Origin: Chlamydomonas reinhardtii
Lineage: Eukaryota > Chlorophyta > Chlorophyceae > Chlamydomonadales > Chlamydomonadaceae
DNA: 64,000 nt
Assembly: GCF_000002595.2 (NCBI RefSeq)
Contig: NC_057009.1
Span: forward strand, 3,144,382 to 3,208,381
Direction: 5' to 3'
Shown: positions 1 through 12,677 of the stretch, piece by piece
How positions within the stretch are numbered: position 1 is the first letter of the stretch
Layout: each line of letters starts with the position of its first letter
Notes under the pieces: model-generated
Told to the model about the DNA's origin: nothing
The model's database searches: none
Seen by the model: the letters and a program-made list of their open reading frames with translations, nothing else
Made by a program: the position numbers and the translations under genes

Positions 1-2
1 AC

Positions 3-2804
3 CCAACCAACCACAACAACGGAAATGGGAACGGCAGCTCCGGAAACGGGTCGGCCGGCAATGGCAACGGCAGCGGCAGCCAAGGCAACGGCTCCCAGGC
101 AAGTGCAATAACTTACTCTTGCCGCGCCGGCGTCGCGTTGTGACCTCGGTTACTACAATGTCGCGCAGGCGTCTCGTCGTGTCTTAAGCTGCTTTCACCT
201 GCCCTGCTTTGGTAAAATTGCTAAGCGTGCCGTGTCTGATTATGTGTCCACAAACATTTTACCAACCCTGCAGGGCAATGGAAACAACGGCAGCTCTGGT
301 AACGGCCACAGCGGTGGTAACGGCCACAGTGGTGGCAACGGCCACAGTGGTGGCAACGGCCACAGCGGGGGCAACGGCCACAGCGGAGGTAGTGGGGGAG
401 CCGGTGGCAGCGGCGGAAACGGCAACGGCCACAGCATCAAGGACTCCAACAACCCCACCGGCAACGGCAACGGCAATGGCTACAGCAGTGGTGAGCGCAC
501 ATTATCAACAGCTTCCTCACTTACACATGACGTGCATACGGTTTGCATCAGCTTTCCTCTCTTGCACCATGCACCGTCGTCCTCACCCTTGCTTCCTTCT
601 TTCCTGCCCTCCGTGTAGCCAACGGCACGAGCCACCACCACCACCTGCACCCGCACCAACACCTGCACGGGCTGCAGCGCATGCCGGCATACGACGCTGG
701 TCGCTACCCCTCCCACCACGAGACTCAGGACCGCGAGGGTAACGGCGCCTCTGGCATTGGCGTCCGCCCGCCGTCGGGATCCGACGAGGACGACAACAAC
801 GGCCTCAACGGTCTCAACGGTTCCGGCGGCGCAGGCGGCGGCGCCGCCGCCGGCGACGCCGCCGGCGGTTCCGGCAGTGGTGGCGCGGGCGCCGAGGTCG
901 GCGCTAGCGCTGCGCCTGACGGCAGCCGCAGCGCCGGCGGTAGCGGCCCCAGTGCCAGCGGCAAGGCCGGCGGCATCAAGGGCGCCGGCGTCAGCGGCAG
1001 TGACGGCAGCGGCGGCGCCGGCGGCAAGGCTGCCAAAGGCGGTAGCGGCGACGGCCGCAGCGGCAGCCTGGGCAGCGGCGCCGCTGGCTTCCGCCGCCCG
1101 GCCGAGGGAACCCTCGCGTTGGGCCTCCTTGCGACTGCGCCCGACCGGCCGGTCGGCCAGATCGCTGGCTCAGCCTTCTCCGTCCCCGCACCCTCCATCA
1201 CGCGTGGCGGCAACGGCAACACCGGTGCCAGCGGCAACGTCGCCAATGCAGCTGCTGCTGCTGGCACAGGCGGCAGCAACGACGGCGCCGGCGCCACGCA
1301 CGGCGGCAGCGGCAGTGGCGGCAACGGCGGAGCCGGCGGTAGCAGCGGCGGCTCCGTCGCTGGCGCCGCTGCTGTGGCGGCGGTGCTGGAGGTCAGCCAG
1401 GTGCAGGCGCTGCTTGCGCAGCTGCATGCGCAGGCCTCGCTGGTGCCCTACCATGCGGCACCGGGCGCGGGCCTGGCGCCCAGCTTCGCGCAGCAGGCGA
1501 TGCACACGGCGACGGCGGGCGCTCAACCCTTCTTCGCCACCGCCTCCGCCGCGGCCAGCGCCATCCAGCAAGGCCTACTCGGTGCGGCTCACCAGCAACA
1601 GCAGCAGCAGACGCTGGTGGCCACTGCGGCCGCTGCAGCGGCTATAGCAGGTTCCGGCTCCGCCGCCGCCGCGTCCGCCGCTGCGTCCGCTGCCGCCGCG
1701 GCCGCAGTTGCGTCGGCGGCGGGCTCTGGCAGCGCAGCCTCATCCATGTCACAGCTGCTGACGCTGGCCAAGTCGGCGCGCAGGGATGCCCGTGTCCCCG
1801 TGGAGGCGTTCGACGTCGCGGCCGCTGTGGCCGCGATGGCGGCCGCTGCCGGCAGCGGTGACCTCGACGCCACCAACGCGGCGGAGCTGGCGCAGCTGCA
1901 GCAGGTGGCGGCTGCGGCGGCGGAGCCGCGCGTCAGTGCGGCCGCCGCCGCTGACCTGCTGCCCCCTCGCGGCGGCCGGGGCGGCTCGGGCTCCAACACC
2001 GTGCCACCGCTGCCGCTAGCTGCGCCTGAGTCACTTCTGGCGCTGGCCGCGGCTGCGCAGCAGGAGTCCGAACAGCAGCAGCAGCTGCTGCAACAGCAGC
2101 AGCAGGCGGCGCTGCCAAGCAGGAAATCAGTGAGCAGCGCTGCCGCCTCCGCCCTGCCCCGCAGGGCCGGCAGCTTCACCGCCGCCGGCGCGTCGCTGGT
2201 GTCCTCTCGCGGCGCCTCGCCGGCGCGTGCGGGTGCCGCCAGCCCCTCCGACCTAGCGTCGGCGGCGGCGGCCGCCGTGCCGTCGGACCGGCGCCGCCGT
2301 GCGGTGCTGCTGGTCGACAGCTCTGCAAACAAGGCACTGGCTGCCGCCGCCGTGGTGGCGGTTGGAGACGTCGAGATGGCCACCGTGGCTACGTCGATGT
2401 CGGCGCTGGGCGCCGGCAGCTCGGCAGCCGCCGCCGCCGTCGCGTTGTCGGACGTGCCGTCTGGCTCCACGACTGTGGAGGCACTGCGCAATGCGGTGGT
2501 GCTTGGCCTGGATCCGGTCCGCGCGCCGCCGCTGTACGCCGGCGACGGCTCACCGCCGCCGCCGCCCGCGCTGCCGCTGCCGGTGCCGGTGCTGCCGCGC
2601 TCCGTGCCTACGCGCGTCTTGTCGGTCTCGGCAGCGGAGCTGCCGCCACCGCCGCCGCTGCCTCAGGCCAAGGCCGCCGCGGCTGCGCGCCCCGATGCCA
2701 AGAGGACCAGCAGCGTGGCTTTGGGCGACGGCGACGGCGCGGCGGCCGGCACTGCTGACCCGCCGCCCAGACTCCCGCCTCGCAAGCGCCACCACCAGCT
2801 GTAA
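3..2804 (+). CDS. 3' part of a large low-complexity protein (partial)
   Basis: Three exons are visible (3-98, 274-490, 619-2804), joining in phase to give 832 C-terminal residues; the 5' part is off the window. The first two exons encode Gly/Asn/Ser repeats, including five tandem copies of a six-residue Gly-Asn-Gly-His-Ser-Gly unit. A His-rich patch opens exon 3, followed by Gly/Ser, Ala and Gln tracts and a Pro-rich tail ending in Arg-Lys-Arg-His-His-Gln-Leu. No folded domain can be seen here, so no function can be assigned from sequence. From memory, the circadian Myb-type gene ROC40 of C. reinhardtii lies on the same chromosome as a histone cluster and is rich in such tracts, so it is a candidate, but no Myb domain is in view. 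Intron 99-273 appears to use a GC donor. A TGTAA signal lies far downstream at 4582. Confidence 0.75.
300..393 (+). repeat. 18-bp coding minisatellite (GNGHSG units)
   Basis: About five tandem 18-bp copies encode Gly-Asn-Gly-His-Ser-Gly. Third positions vary between copies (T/C, C/T/G), so the repeat is not a very recent expansion. The reading frame is kept throughout. Confidence 0.85.
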
Positions 2805-4581
2805 GGCCACTGCCCGTTGACTGCTGGCTTGCAGCAGAAGCTGTGTTGCCGGGTGCGGGGCTGGGGGCGATGGTGGCGGCAGCAGTGCCGCATGTGATGC
2901 GTTGCGGTGCCACTGCGCTGATTGATGTGCTGCAAAGTATGTGTCGATGCAGCCTGCCTTGGGGCGGGTTTGTTTGGTATTGATGGCTGCGCCGCTAGGC
3001 GCGGTGAGAGGTTGTTGCGTGGTGTGTGTGTGTGTGTGTGTGTGAGCGAGACCGATTGTTTTGCTGTGATGCCATGATGTCATGGCTGTGTGATCTGTGT
3101 TGAGGTGACGCCGAAGACCGGCGCCTCACCACGGCAGGCCCCGTGTATTGAAGGCGGGGCCGGTGGTGATAGTGGCGAGGGCGAGGCTGATATGCGGGTG
3201 CCCGAGGCTCATCCACATGCGGGGGAGCTCGTGCTGGGGCGCTGCGTCGGCTGAGCCGGCTGCGTGGGTGCACGGCAGGTGACGGTGGCGACACGTCCAG
3301 GTCCAATATGAGGGGTTTGCTCTTGCGTGCTGGGAGTTGCAGTGCGCGCTCACGGCACGCGAGCGCAACAAGCCCCGAGAGGGCAATTGGGACGCGCCAC
3401 CGAGGAGGTTGGGCACAGGGAAGGCCATGCACGGTCTTGCCAGCGTTGGCATGAAGGCAGGATAGAGGGGTGAGCGCGCGAGAGGAGCGGTGGCGGCGAT
3501 GACGCACGCGTCGTCATTTTGAGGTCTGGTGTGAGATCTAAGAGTTAGGCAGGACACGGCTGCTTTTTGGACACAGCCCTGTCTGACGCCGCCTGAGCGC
3601 TCCGAGGGGGGACAGATCCGAACGCGGCCAGTGTTGCAGTCAACCAAATGAGAGTCACGAAACTGCAACCCGTATCACTGTACAGATGCCACTTGGGGCA
3701 TTGGCAGGCATACAAGGTAGCCGTTGTGCTTGCATGCCTGGGTGGCGGCGGTTCAAAGCCAGTTCCGGTGTCTGTCAAATCTAATATGTTGATTTACGCG
3801 TACGTGTACTTTGCTGCTGGAGACTGTGAGAGCTGATTGCGCCCGAGCGGGCTGCGGCCCAGTGGTGGTTACATGTGCAAGGCAGATAAGTACGGTATTG
3901 CACTGTGCAGGGTGAACGCATGTACTCGACTCGCTCAGGACAGGGAGAGATCTGGGGGGCAATGATGCTGGAGCATACATGTCCGCGGCCTTTTCCTTTT
4001 CATCTTCTCCTGGTGTCGGGTCCTGTTTTAAAGGAAGGGAGTCACGGCGGATGCATGCGCGGCAATCAACACATAAGAGACGCGTCGCCGGCTCACGGCG
4101 GGAATGCGGTGCGATCGAGCCACTGGGGGTTTTGAGATTGCGATGAAGCTTGTGAGGCTTGTTTCGAATGCACACCCGAATGCACACCATACGGGGGAGA
4201 TGATAGGTAGGGACAGGGCATCCCGGTGTTCGGTGCGGACATTGCAGAGAGGCACACTGATACAGAAATGGACGTTGTATCATGGTTGGAAAGGCAGAGC
4301 GGAGGAAGCGTGGCGAGCGGGCAAGGTGGGCAGCAAGCGTGCAGGGGCGGGCGGCGAAGGCGAGAGGCCCGGTAGGCCCGCAGAGAGGAGCGCTTCACTG
4401 AAATGAGTGACCCCCCAAGCTGTCAACAGGTTGGGCAAGTCGCGCGCGGTGCTAGGTGAGGTTTGCGTGGCTCAGGGTGAGAGTCTGCTGTGGTTGCTGC
4501 AACGGCGCATGCACATAGAACATGCATCTCGCGGTCAGTATAGGACGCTTAAGCAGTCCATGCCCATGCCGATTTCGCACT

Positions 4582-4586
4582 TGTAA
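4582..4586 (+). terminator. TGTAA polyadenylation signal (first gene)
   Basis: This is the first TGTAA on the plus strand after the stop at 2804 (apart from the overlap with the stop itself). TGTAA is the usual volvocine poly(A) signal. It implies a 3' UTR of about 1.8 kb. Confidence 0.45.
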
Positions 4587-5793
4587 CGTGGCGAGAGATC
4601 CCCTTATACCCGCACTTCTAAAGTGTCGCCCAGAGCGGAAGCTTTGTACACATAATCTATCCACCCTTATTCACACACCCCTGCACACCCACTCCCATCC
4701 ACACGCCATGCATAGATTGCGTCACGGGGTGTTTAGCTCCCAGACGTCATCGCGCGGAACATTTGCCCCATTTGTGATACTCTGTGCAAGGGCAGGTCCG
4801 CAGGTGCAGGTCGGGGGAAGGTACAGGATGGGGCCCAGGCAGATCGGGGCAGTGGCAGGCAGGTACGGGGCAGTTTTGGAGCAGGCAAGGAACAACTGCA
4901 AACCTTCCGCGTGTTCCCGCGTTTTCGCAGGATGTCGGCACTTCCATGTTCCATACAAACCGTTGCATGAATGGCTACCCCCCCTTGTTTGGTTTAGTTT
5001 GGCCCCTTGTGCTGGTGCCGTGTGAGATTCGCCCCGCGCGACGCTGCGCGGCGCATTCACGCCAGCCGCATGCTCATTGCAGCGTCGACGCATCCTTTGA
5101 TCAAGCGAATCGCGACACCAACGCGGCAGCCCACATCCGCGTCATCACCGCCTGCCGCGGCCGGCGGCGCTCACGCGCCCGATTATGGCGGTGGAGGCGC
5201 ACGGCAGGGCGGTGGCGGTGACGGCGGTGAGGCTGCCGGTGATGCGGGCGGCGGGGGAGGTGGAAGAGGGCGCAGGCGCGCGCCTGGGGGCTGGGGCAGC
5301 GCTGCGAGCGGCGGCAGCAAAGTGGCAGCAGGTGCTACCGCCAGCGCCGCGGCTGCAGTTGCTGTGCAGCAGGGCGGCAGGTGGTGGTGGTGGTGGTGGT
5401 GGTGGTGGAGGAGGCCATAGCGAAATCGGGCGGCCACTCTCGAACTTCGGCTTCATTTGACCAGGGGAGGCCGCTTCGGCAGCCGATAGCCCCCATACAC
5501 CCTGCCACCAGCCCGCCACCAAGTGTCTAAACGCACAGGCGGTCCCGTGACTGGATGGTGGCCGCTCATTGCGGATGGGGCGCGGCGCCTGGACGAGGAG
5601 ATGACCGTGAGGACCCTGGTGAAACCCCTACCAGGAGAAGATGAAAAGGCCGCGGACATGTTGAACGTGTGCCCCCGGTTGACAGGACGGTGACTGTCCT
5701 TGACGAGGGTGGGCTGTGGCATTGGGTGACATTGGTGCCCCTCGCTCGCGAAATGTCCCTTCATGCCGACCGGGGCCATCCAATGATCCAATG

Positions 5794-5798
5794 TTACA
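5794..5798 (-). terminator. TGTAA polyadenylation signal (SAS-4)
   Basis: TGTAA on the minus strand, 466 bp beyond the SAS-4 stop, a normal distance for this lineage. Confidence 0.6.
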
Positions 5799-6263
5799 AC
5801 TCCGCACTCCCGTCGTGCCCGCACCGGGGTTGGACAGGGCCCAGAACGGAGGCCCAGTATGTTGCGCGCGCGTGCATCGCGACTTGCACCATCGGACGCC
5901 GCTGTCAGCGTGTACCAAACCCAGGTACGTGTGTCGTTGCCCAGCACGTCAGTCCAAGCGTCAAAGCACGCAATGTAGCCCATGGGCGGTCGTGGTCAGG
6001 TCTTGCACCAAAGCCACGCGTCCCCGCCCCTTAGACCCACTACAGGGCGCCTCTCTCCTTCTGTCCTTCATCTCTGCGATTCCCAGCATTCCAATAACTA
6101 CGGCCCACTACAGCGCTTGCCGCGGCGCTCCCCCTCTGGTACGGCCACTGCAGCAGCCGCTGCCGCCGCCACCACCTGGCCGCGTGCTGGCATGTGCCAG
6201 CCTACAACCAGACCCGCTGCCTCCCGCGCTCGCACCTCCCGCAGAAATCCCTGACGGGCCAGG

Positions 6264-9200
6264 CTACAGCTCGTCGTCACCAAGAACCGACACGTCCGGC
6301 TCCGGCTGCTGAATGGCCCAAGACAACTGCTGCGGCGTCACATCGATCTCGTCCCTGTCAGCACGACACACAGGACACAGTCAGTCACCCTTGGGCTGGT
6401 TGCAAGCGGCTGCAAGCAAGGCCACCTCCAGTGCCCGTATGCATGGCACGGATGCTCTCCCACGCAATGCGGAGTGCGCCCCCCAAATGCTCACGCAGCT
6501 TGCGTCCGGCATGGCACGGACTTGGCCCCGCCGCACTCACCCGTCCGCCGTGACCACGCGCAGCACGCCGTCCGGGAAGGCGATCTCCTTGCCCCGGCCC
6601 GGGTGGTGCGCCTCCACCTGCCCGCTGGGGAAGTAGAACACCTCCACACCTCCCTCGCCGCCGTACGTGCTGTGCCACGTGCCCACCTCCGAGTAAAAGT
6701 AGTGCACCACCGGTGCCGCCGCCGCCGCCCCGGTGGCGGCGGCGGCGGCGGGGCATAGGGCGGCGGCGGCGGCGGGCGGCAGGTGCGGGCTGGTCCACTT
6801 GATGTCGCCGTTCGTGAAGTACACGCGCGTGCTGCCATCAGCCGCCGCGACCTGCGCAGCGCAGCCGGGAGGGGTCGTTGTTTATGAGGTCGTGGTTGCG
6901 ATTGTTGGGATGGGGAGACGGTGAAAGTTTAACGGAGGAAGAGCAGGAGCTCGGAGAGGCGCGCCAGATGGCTGCAGCTGGCAAGGCGCTTTCGGAGATG
7001 CGTACAACGGCACCCAGCTTAACCCACGCCAGCCCACCGAGCGCGACCCCCAGCCCTAGCAACCGCTGCCCCGCACGCACGCATGCACCCCGCCCACACG
7101 CTCACCTTGCGGGTGCCATTGGCGAACATCACCAGCCGCGCTCCCGAGCTGTACACGCGCTCCAGCTTGCCATCGCCATGACGCACCTCCCGCACCAGCA
7201 CGCCCGCCACGCCGCTGCCGCTTACGCCGGCACCGCCCGCCGCCACGTCCCGCACACCGGTGGCGCCGGCCGCGGCCCTGCCGCCGCCCCCTCCATGAAG
7301 CTGCTGGTGCGCCACCGCGCCCGCCACCGCCGCCGCGCCCGCCGCCGAGTTCTCCATAAGCCGGGATCCCGGCCCGCCACCCACTGCCGCAGGCACAGCC
7401 CCTCCGCGGCTCCCCTCCGGCCCGCCGCCCAGTCCGCCGTCCTGCCACCCCATGGGCAGGCCTAGGCCTGCTGCTCCTGCTCTTGGCCCATGTCCATTTC
7501 CGCCGGCGCCCTGCCGTGATGCTGCCGGGCGTGTTTGAGGCCCAGCAGCAGCGTAATGCGCGGCCGCACTGCCAGCGGTGGCCTCCCAGCCGCCGCGGTC
7601 TGCAGCGCCCGCTGCCGCCGTCGCCGCGGCGGCTGCTGCCGCCGTCGCCCCGACCTGCCGCTCTCGGCGCAGCGCCGCCAGCGTCTGGCTGACGCCATTC
7701 AGCTCAGACATGGAGTCGCCGCCTTCCAGCCCGCAGCCAGCATCAACAGGCGCCTGCTGCTGCTGTTGCGTGTATTGCTGTTGTTGCTGGTGCTGCTGTT
7801 GCGCGTGTTGCTGCTGCGTAGGCCTGCCGCCGGGGCCCTGCAGACCGTGCGCAGGCGGATGCACCGGCCCTGCAGCTGCGCCCGCGCCTGCAGCCCCACG
7901 TTGCTGCTGCTGCTGCTGCTGTTGCTGCGGCTGCAGCGGCGCGCCACTGCTGACCCGCATTCCTCCAGCCGCCGGTCCGGCCCGCACAGAGCCATCGCCG
8001 GCTGCGGCCTGCAAGCCGTGCGGGCCGGGCCCGGCGGGCCCCCGGCCGCCTGCAGCCACCTGCTGGTGCTGCGGCTGGCGCCCACCCGGCCCCGGCGCCT
8101 GCCCACTCGCTGCGCCCTCATTGCCCGGCCCCAGTCGCTGCGCCTGGCTGCCCGCCCGTGCTGTCTGACCCACCCCAGCCCCCGCCGTGCCTGGGCGCCT
8201 GCCGCTCTGCCCCGGCCCCGGCCCCGCACCAGCCGCCGCCGCCGCTGCTGCTGCCTGCCGCGCCGCTCCCGCCTGCGCCCCGGGCCCCACGCCTGGCTGT
8301 GTGTGCAGGGGCTGTGTAGCAACGCTGCCCGGCGGCAGACCCATGCGGGCCATGAAGTCCTGGTGCTGCCGCCACGCCAGCGCCGCCAGCTCTTCCGAGC
8401 CCAGACCCTCCACGGCCTCCTCCTCCTCGGCCTGTGGGTCGTACTCGCCATCGCCCACCAGCTCCTGCGAGGCACAGGTGATGATACTGTTAGCTTAAAT
8501 TACGACAGCGGCCGCGTTACCAACATGGCGCCGCCGCTTCAGTTTGCAGCTATCTGCAAGTTTGATGCAACGCCTGTCGGCCATGCTCGTGATACGGGCC
8601 GCTGCAGGGCCGCTTTCACAACACATAGCGGCGGCACACCCACCCACCTGGTCGTCAAATGCCGCGTGGCCGCGCTGCTGCTGCTGGCCCCGGCCGCCCA
8701 CTGCCGCTCTTGCCGCTGCATGGCCGCGTGGGCCGGGGGGCCCCGGTGCCGCCTGCTGCTGATGCTGGCCGCCGTACGCGCCCGCCTGACCCTGCTGATG
8801 CAAGCCGTACATCCCACCGCCGTCGTCGTCATCGTAGAACTCCTCCTGTGCCTCCTGGCCCTGGTCCCCGCCCTGGTCGTGCCCGTAGCCGTCTTGACCC
8901 TGCCCGCCCTGGCCCCACACGGCACTGCCGTGCCCTGGCCGCGGCCGCTGCACCGGCTGCCGCTGCCCCCCGTTGCCCGGCAGCCGGCCGTAGCTGTGTG
9001 CGGCGCCGCCCGTGCCATATCCCTCTGCCGCCACCGCCTCGGCGGCTGCAAAAGCCAGCTCGTCCTCATCGTCTGCAGCCACGTAATCGAGCTCAGCTTC
9101 CTCGTCGTCGTCATGGCCATAGTAGTCATTGCTTGTGCCGTCAGCGAAGTCGAGATCGGGCGACAAGGAGGCTGAGGCGGCGCCTGCGCTCTTCCACAGC

Positions 9201-9269
9201 AGCCCGCCCTCACGCTCCACCCGCCACGCCGGCTGCTGCTGCGCTTGCTGCTGCTGTTGCTGCGCTTGC

Positions 9270-9301
<32 letters not shown>

Positions 9302-12300
9302 CGGGTAGGCGCGTGCGGTGCCCGGCCCGGCGTGAGATCGCTCGGAGGCCTGTTGGCTGGGTGGCTGTTGTTGGACTTGCCGGAGCCGCCCACCTGGTGC
9401 GTTGGCGCCGGCATCGCGAGCCGCATTGGCAGTGGCGCCGGCGGTCCCGGGCCGCCGAGCGGCACCCACGTTGCTGCCGCTCCTGCCCCCGCCTACGTAC
9501 TGGCTGGCCTCAGTGGCTGCGTACCGGTAGCCCTCGTCTGCCTCGTGCGCGCCGCTGCCGCTGCAGGGCGGCGGCGCAGCCGCCGCATCCTCCAGCGGCG
9601 GCAGGAACGGCAGCGGCTCCGTTTGCGTCGCCGACGCCCGGCAGGGCCGTGCCGCAGGCGCCGGCTTCGCCGCCTGCCCCGCCTTCCCGCCTTTCCCCCC
9701 TGCGCCTGCGCCCGCTGCCGTTGCGCTGCCCGGCCAGCCGCGCTCCAGCTGCTGCGCCTCGTGCCAGCGCACCTCCTCCCGCAGCTCGTGGTTGCGCTCC
9801 TGCAGCTCCACCAGCTGCCGCCGCAGACGCTCCACCGTCAGCTTGTGGCGGGCCTCACGCGCACGGCCCTCGCGCCGCTCCGCCTCCAGAGCTGCCTCCG
9901 CAGCTGTTAGCAAAATATAAGGCAACAAACAGTCAAACAGGGTGTGAGGCAGCGGTCACCGCAACTCAATGCGCTGCCTTCTTAGCACCCGCTGTGCGGC
10001 AATCACCATGAAAGGCAGCACTTGATGAAGTAATGCTCAGTCACGGCACGCCCGCCTGTGCTACCCAGCCTCTATCTGCTCCACTGCACCTGTGGCCGTG
10101 GCCGCGATCGGAACCCTCCCTCTCCCGCCGCCCTCCCACTCCCACCCTCCCGCCCTGTCGCTCCCGCCGCCCAACCACTCCCACCCTCCATGGCGCTGCG
10201 CTCCTTCTTGTTGGGCAGCTTGAGCAGCGCCTTGCTCTGCTTCTCAAGCACACGCCGGTCGCGCCGCAGCCGGCCCTCCTCCGCCTCGCGGTGCGCCTCC
10301 CAGCGCGCCTGCTCTTCGGCCTGCGGCACGCCACACGAGAACCACAACTCAACTCGGGGGCACCCCAGCCCGCGCAGCTCAAGACCGGACGGGATGGCAA
10401 CGGCCCACGTCTGCTGGTGGTGCGTGACAATTCCTGACCAGCCCGCCTCCCAGCTCCCAGCTCCCTTGCCCTTTTTTCCCTTTCCTTCCCTTCCTTTCCT
10501 TCCCTGCCCTTCCCTTCCCCAGCCCTGCGGCCTCACCCGTGTCTTCTCCCAGGCGTTGCGCTCCTGCTCCAGCCTGTTGGCCGCCTTCTCCAGCTCCGTG
10601 CGCAGCCGCACCAGCGCCGCCCGCTCAGACGCTACCGACGTCAGCTGCTCCTCCAGCGCCTGGCAGGGAGGACAGCGACGAGGCAGGCGGCAAGGGCGAA
10701 AAAGCAAGGTAAAAGATGCGGTGCGGCTGTGCGGCCGTCGGCCTCGGATGCCAAAGACGGGCCCGAGCACGGCAACGGTACGTGCGACTGCCAACGATGT
10801 AGAACCTGTCCAACCTATGCAACGCCTGCTGGAACAAGCCCCCTGCGCACCTGGGCCCGCTCCACTTCCGCCGGCGACGGTCCGGCCGGCTCAGCCGCCT
10901 TGCCCTTGGCACCCGCTGCCGCCTTGGCACCCGCCTGCCGGGCGTTTGCACCGGGCTGCGGCCGCTGCTGCTGCTGCTGCTGCTTGAACAGCGCCCGGAC
11001 GAAGGGCTGGTCCATACCGCCCTGGTCATCTCGCTGGTGCGGGTGGCCGCTGGCGCCTGCCTGCGCCCCCTGAGTCACAAGCTCGGGCTCGTCGTCTTCG
11101 TGCTCCGGCGCGCCGTCCCACGCCTCGTGGTCATCGCCTGTGGCAGCCCCAAGGGGCGGCGCCGCCCAGGGGTCGTCCAGACGTTGCTGCGGCGGGTTGT
11201 TCCGCGGCGGCGGCTGGCTGTAGGCGCCGCCTGCTGCGGCGGCGCCCCGGTCACCCCTGGCGTTGGCCGCCCCGCCCCGGGCGCCTGCCCCTATAGCCCC
11301 ACCCAAGAAGCTGCTGCTGTCATTCCAGGCGTCGGCATCATCAAAGCCACCGCCGGCAGCCTGGGCGCCAGAAGCGCCCACGCCCGCGGCCTGCTGACCG
11401 CTAGGGCCCCTGGGACCAGCAGCTGGGCCGTTGCTCCCTCCGAAGCCGCCAGTGCCGGCGCCCCGGCTGGGCTCCGCCCGCCCGAAAGCTCCCACGCCAG
11501 CACCCGGCGAGCCAACACCAATGAAGGCGGAGTGCTGTGCCCCCAAGCCCAAATCGCCGCCGGTCTCGCCATCATCGCCGTCATCGTCAAAGCCGCTGCT
11601 GTCGGCCCCAAGCTCATCCGCGTGTCGGCTCACAGGTCTTCCTGTCTGGCCGCCATAGCGGTCGTGCTGCTGCTGGGGCTGGCTCGCACCGCCGCTATGA
11701 GACGCGCCTGGCCCTCCCCGCCCCAGCAGAACCGCCCCGCCGGCACCGCTGGCGTGCCGCGGCGCTGGCGGCGGCATGGGCGGGCGCGTGTGCTGCTGCT
11801 GGTGCAGCGCTGCGTAGGAGCGCGAGGTTGAGAGCAGGCCCGAAGCCGGCCCAGCCTGTATACGGTAATTCACGGGGAGAGAGGACAACTCAAAGCTAGG
11901 CAACACCGACAGGCCGTACCATCGTACCCTGCAAGTCAGTCCTGGCTGCCCCCACACTCCGCGCACTCACCCGCTGGGCCTGGTCACCCGGCTCCACCCT
12001 CTGCTGTTGCTGCTGCTGCTGTTGCTGCAAGTCTTGTTGCTGTGGCTGCTGCTGCCTGGCCCGGCCCGCCCCCACCACGTCGGCTTTGATCTGCGTCTCC
12101 AGCGCCCTGAACTCCTCCAGCTCAAGGTCCTCCTCCGCCTGCTGCGTGGCCCAGGCCGCCCGCACGGAGCTGCGCATGAAGCGGCTGCCAACGGGTATCG
12201 CGCCGCTGGACCTCAGGCCTGCAAGGAGTAAGGAAAGCAAAGCGACATTGTCAGGTGGTGACCAAGTTGGCAGGCTGGATGAGACTTGCGCCTGCTCCAG

Positions 12301-12677
12301 TCCAGAGTCACCCTGGTGCCCTGATGTGAGGCCCTACAAGCCGACCCACCTGTGTGCTCCGTCCCGCCGTGCGCGAAGCCCTCCATATGTTGCTGTTGTT
12401 GATAGCCCGGCCATGCCTTGTCCTCGGCCGGCGAGTGGGTGACTGGCGCCGGGCGCCCAGCCTGGTCGACTCGGCCGGGCACGTCGCTGCACTCAGCAGC
12501 AAGCCCCTCGCCACTGAAGCCCGCATCCCCACCAGCAGAGCTTCGCCCTGACCCAGAAGCTCCTGGGGTGGTTGGCTTCCTGTATTTCGACGCGAACACG
12601 CGCTTCTCCACACCCTCGCCCCGACGAAGGAATGGACGCGGCGCTTTGGCCGGCCCAGCGTCCCCGGCGCCATCCAT
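6264..12677 (-). CDS. SAS4: SAS-4/CPAP (CENPJ) family centriole assembly protein
   Basis: Nine in-phase exons (12350-12677, 11971-12218, 10851-11855, 10537-10659, 10185-10320, 8648-9903, 7106-8464, 6541-6851, 6264-6354) give 1,618 residues. SAS-4/CPAP proteins build and elongate the centriole wall and bind tubulin. Near the N terminus is PFLRRGEGVEKRV (residues about 15-27), matching the family's P-F-L-[KR]-x-G-E-G motif. Charged helices of coiled-coil type lie at about 120-190 and 530-680. The middle is Gln/Gly/Ala-rich and disordered. The C-terminal G-box (about 1455-1590) shows the hairpin repeats of the TCP10 domain: VYSSGARLVMFANGTRK, VYFTNGDIKW, then Trp-His-Ser-Thr-Tyr, EVFYFPSGQVEAHHP and EIAFPDG. 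It ends in an acidic tail. The G-box is split by the intron 6852-7105. Animal CPAP is shorter; the excess length is low-complexity. Confidence 0.9.

Larger units (their letters stand above)
2805..6263. other. Convergent 3' region between the first gene and SAS-4
   Basis: I see no convincing gene in these 3.5 kb. The left part looks like a long 3' UTR of the first gene, with a (GT)n tract near 3020-3044 and a TGTAA at 4582. The right part holds the SAS-4 3' UTR, with TGTAA on the minus strand at 5794-5798. A GC-rich island at about 5150-5420 ends in a GGT repeat (5380-5410) and opens frames on both strands, but these are pure Ala/Gly/Pro or Trp/His runs and are not credible proteins. A fragment at 4966-5002 resembles the intron repeat described under findings. 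Confidence 0.6.

Noticed and set aside
300-393. CRISPR-like array
   Set aside because: The units are contiguous coding repeats with no spacers, in a nuclear algal gene.
1589-2491. Long minus-strand frame opposite exon 3 of the first gene
   Set aside because: It is a shadow made of Ala/Ser/Cys/Arg tracts from GC-rich codons of the plus-strand exon; no splice or start context.
5007-5420. Small protein in the GC-rich island left of SAS-4
   Set aside because: Frames on both strands consist of Gly/Ala/Pro and a Trp or His run from a GGT/CCA repeat; they lie within 3' UTR territory.
8659-10011. 450-codon plus-strand frame opposite SAS-4
   Set aside because: Arg/Pro/Ala-rich antisense shadow of the SAS-4 Gln/Gly-rich exon, whose own frame fits splice phases on both sides.
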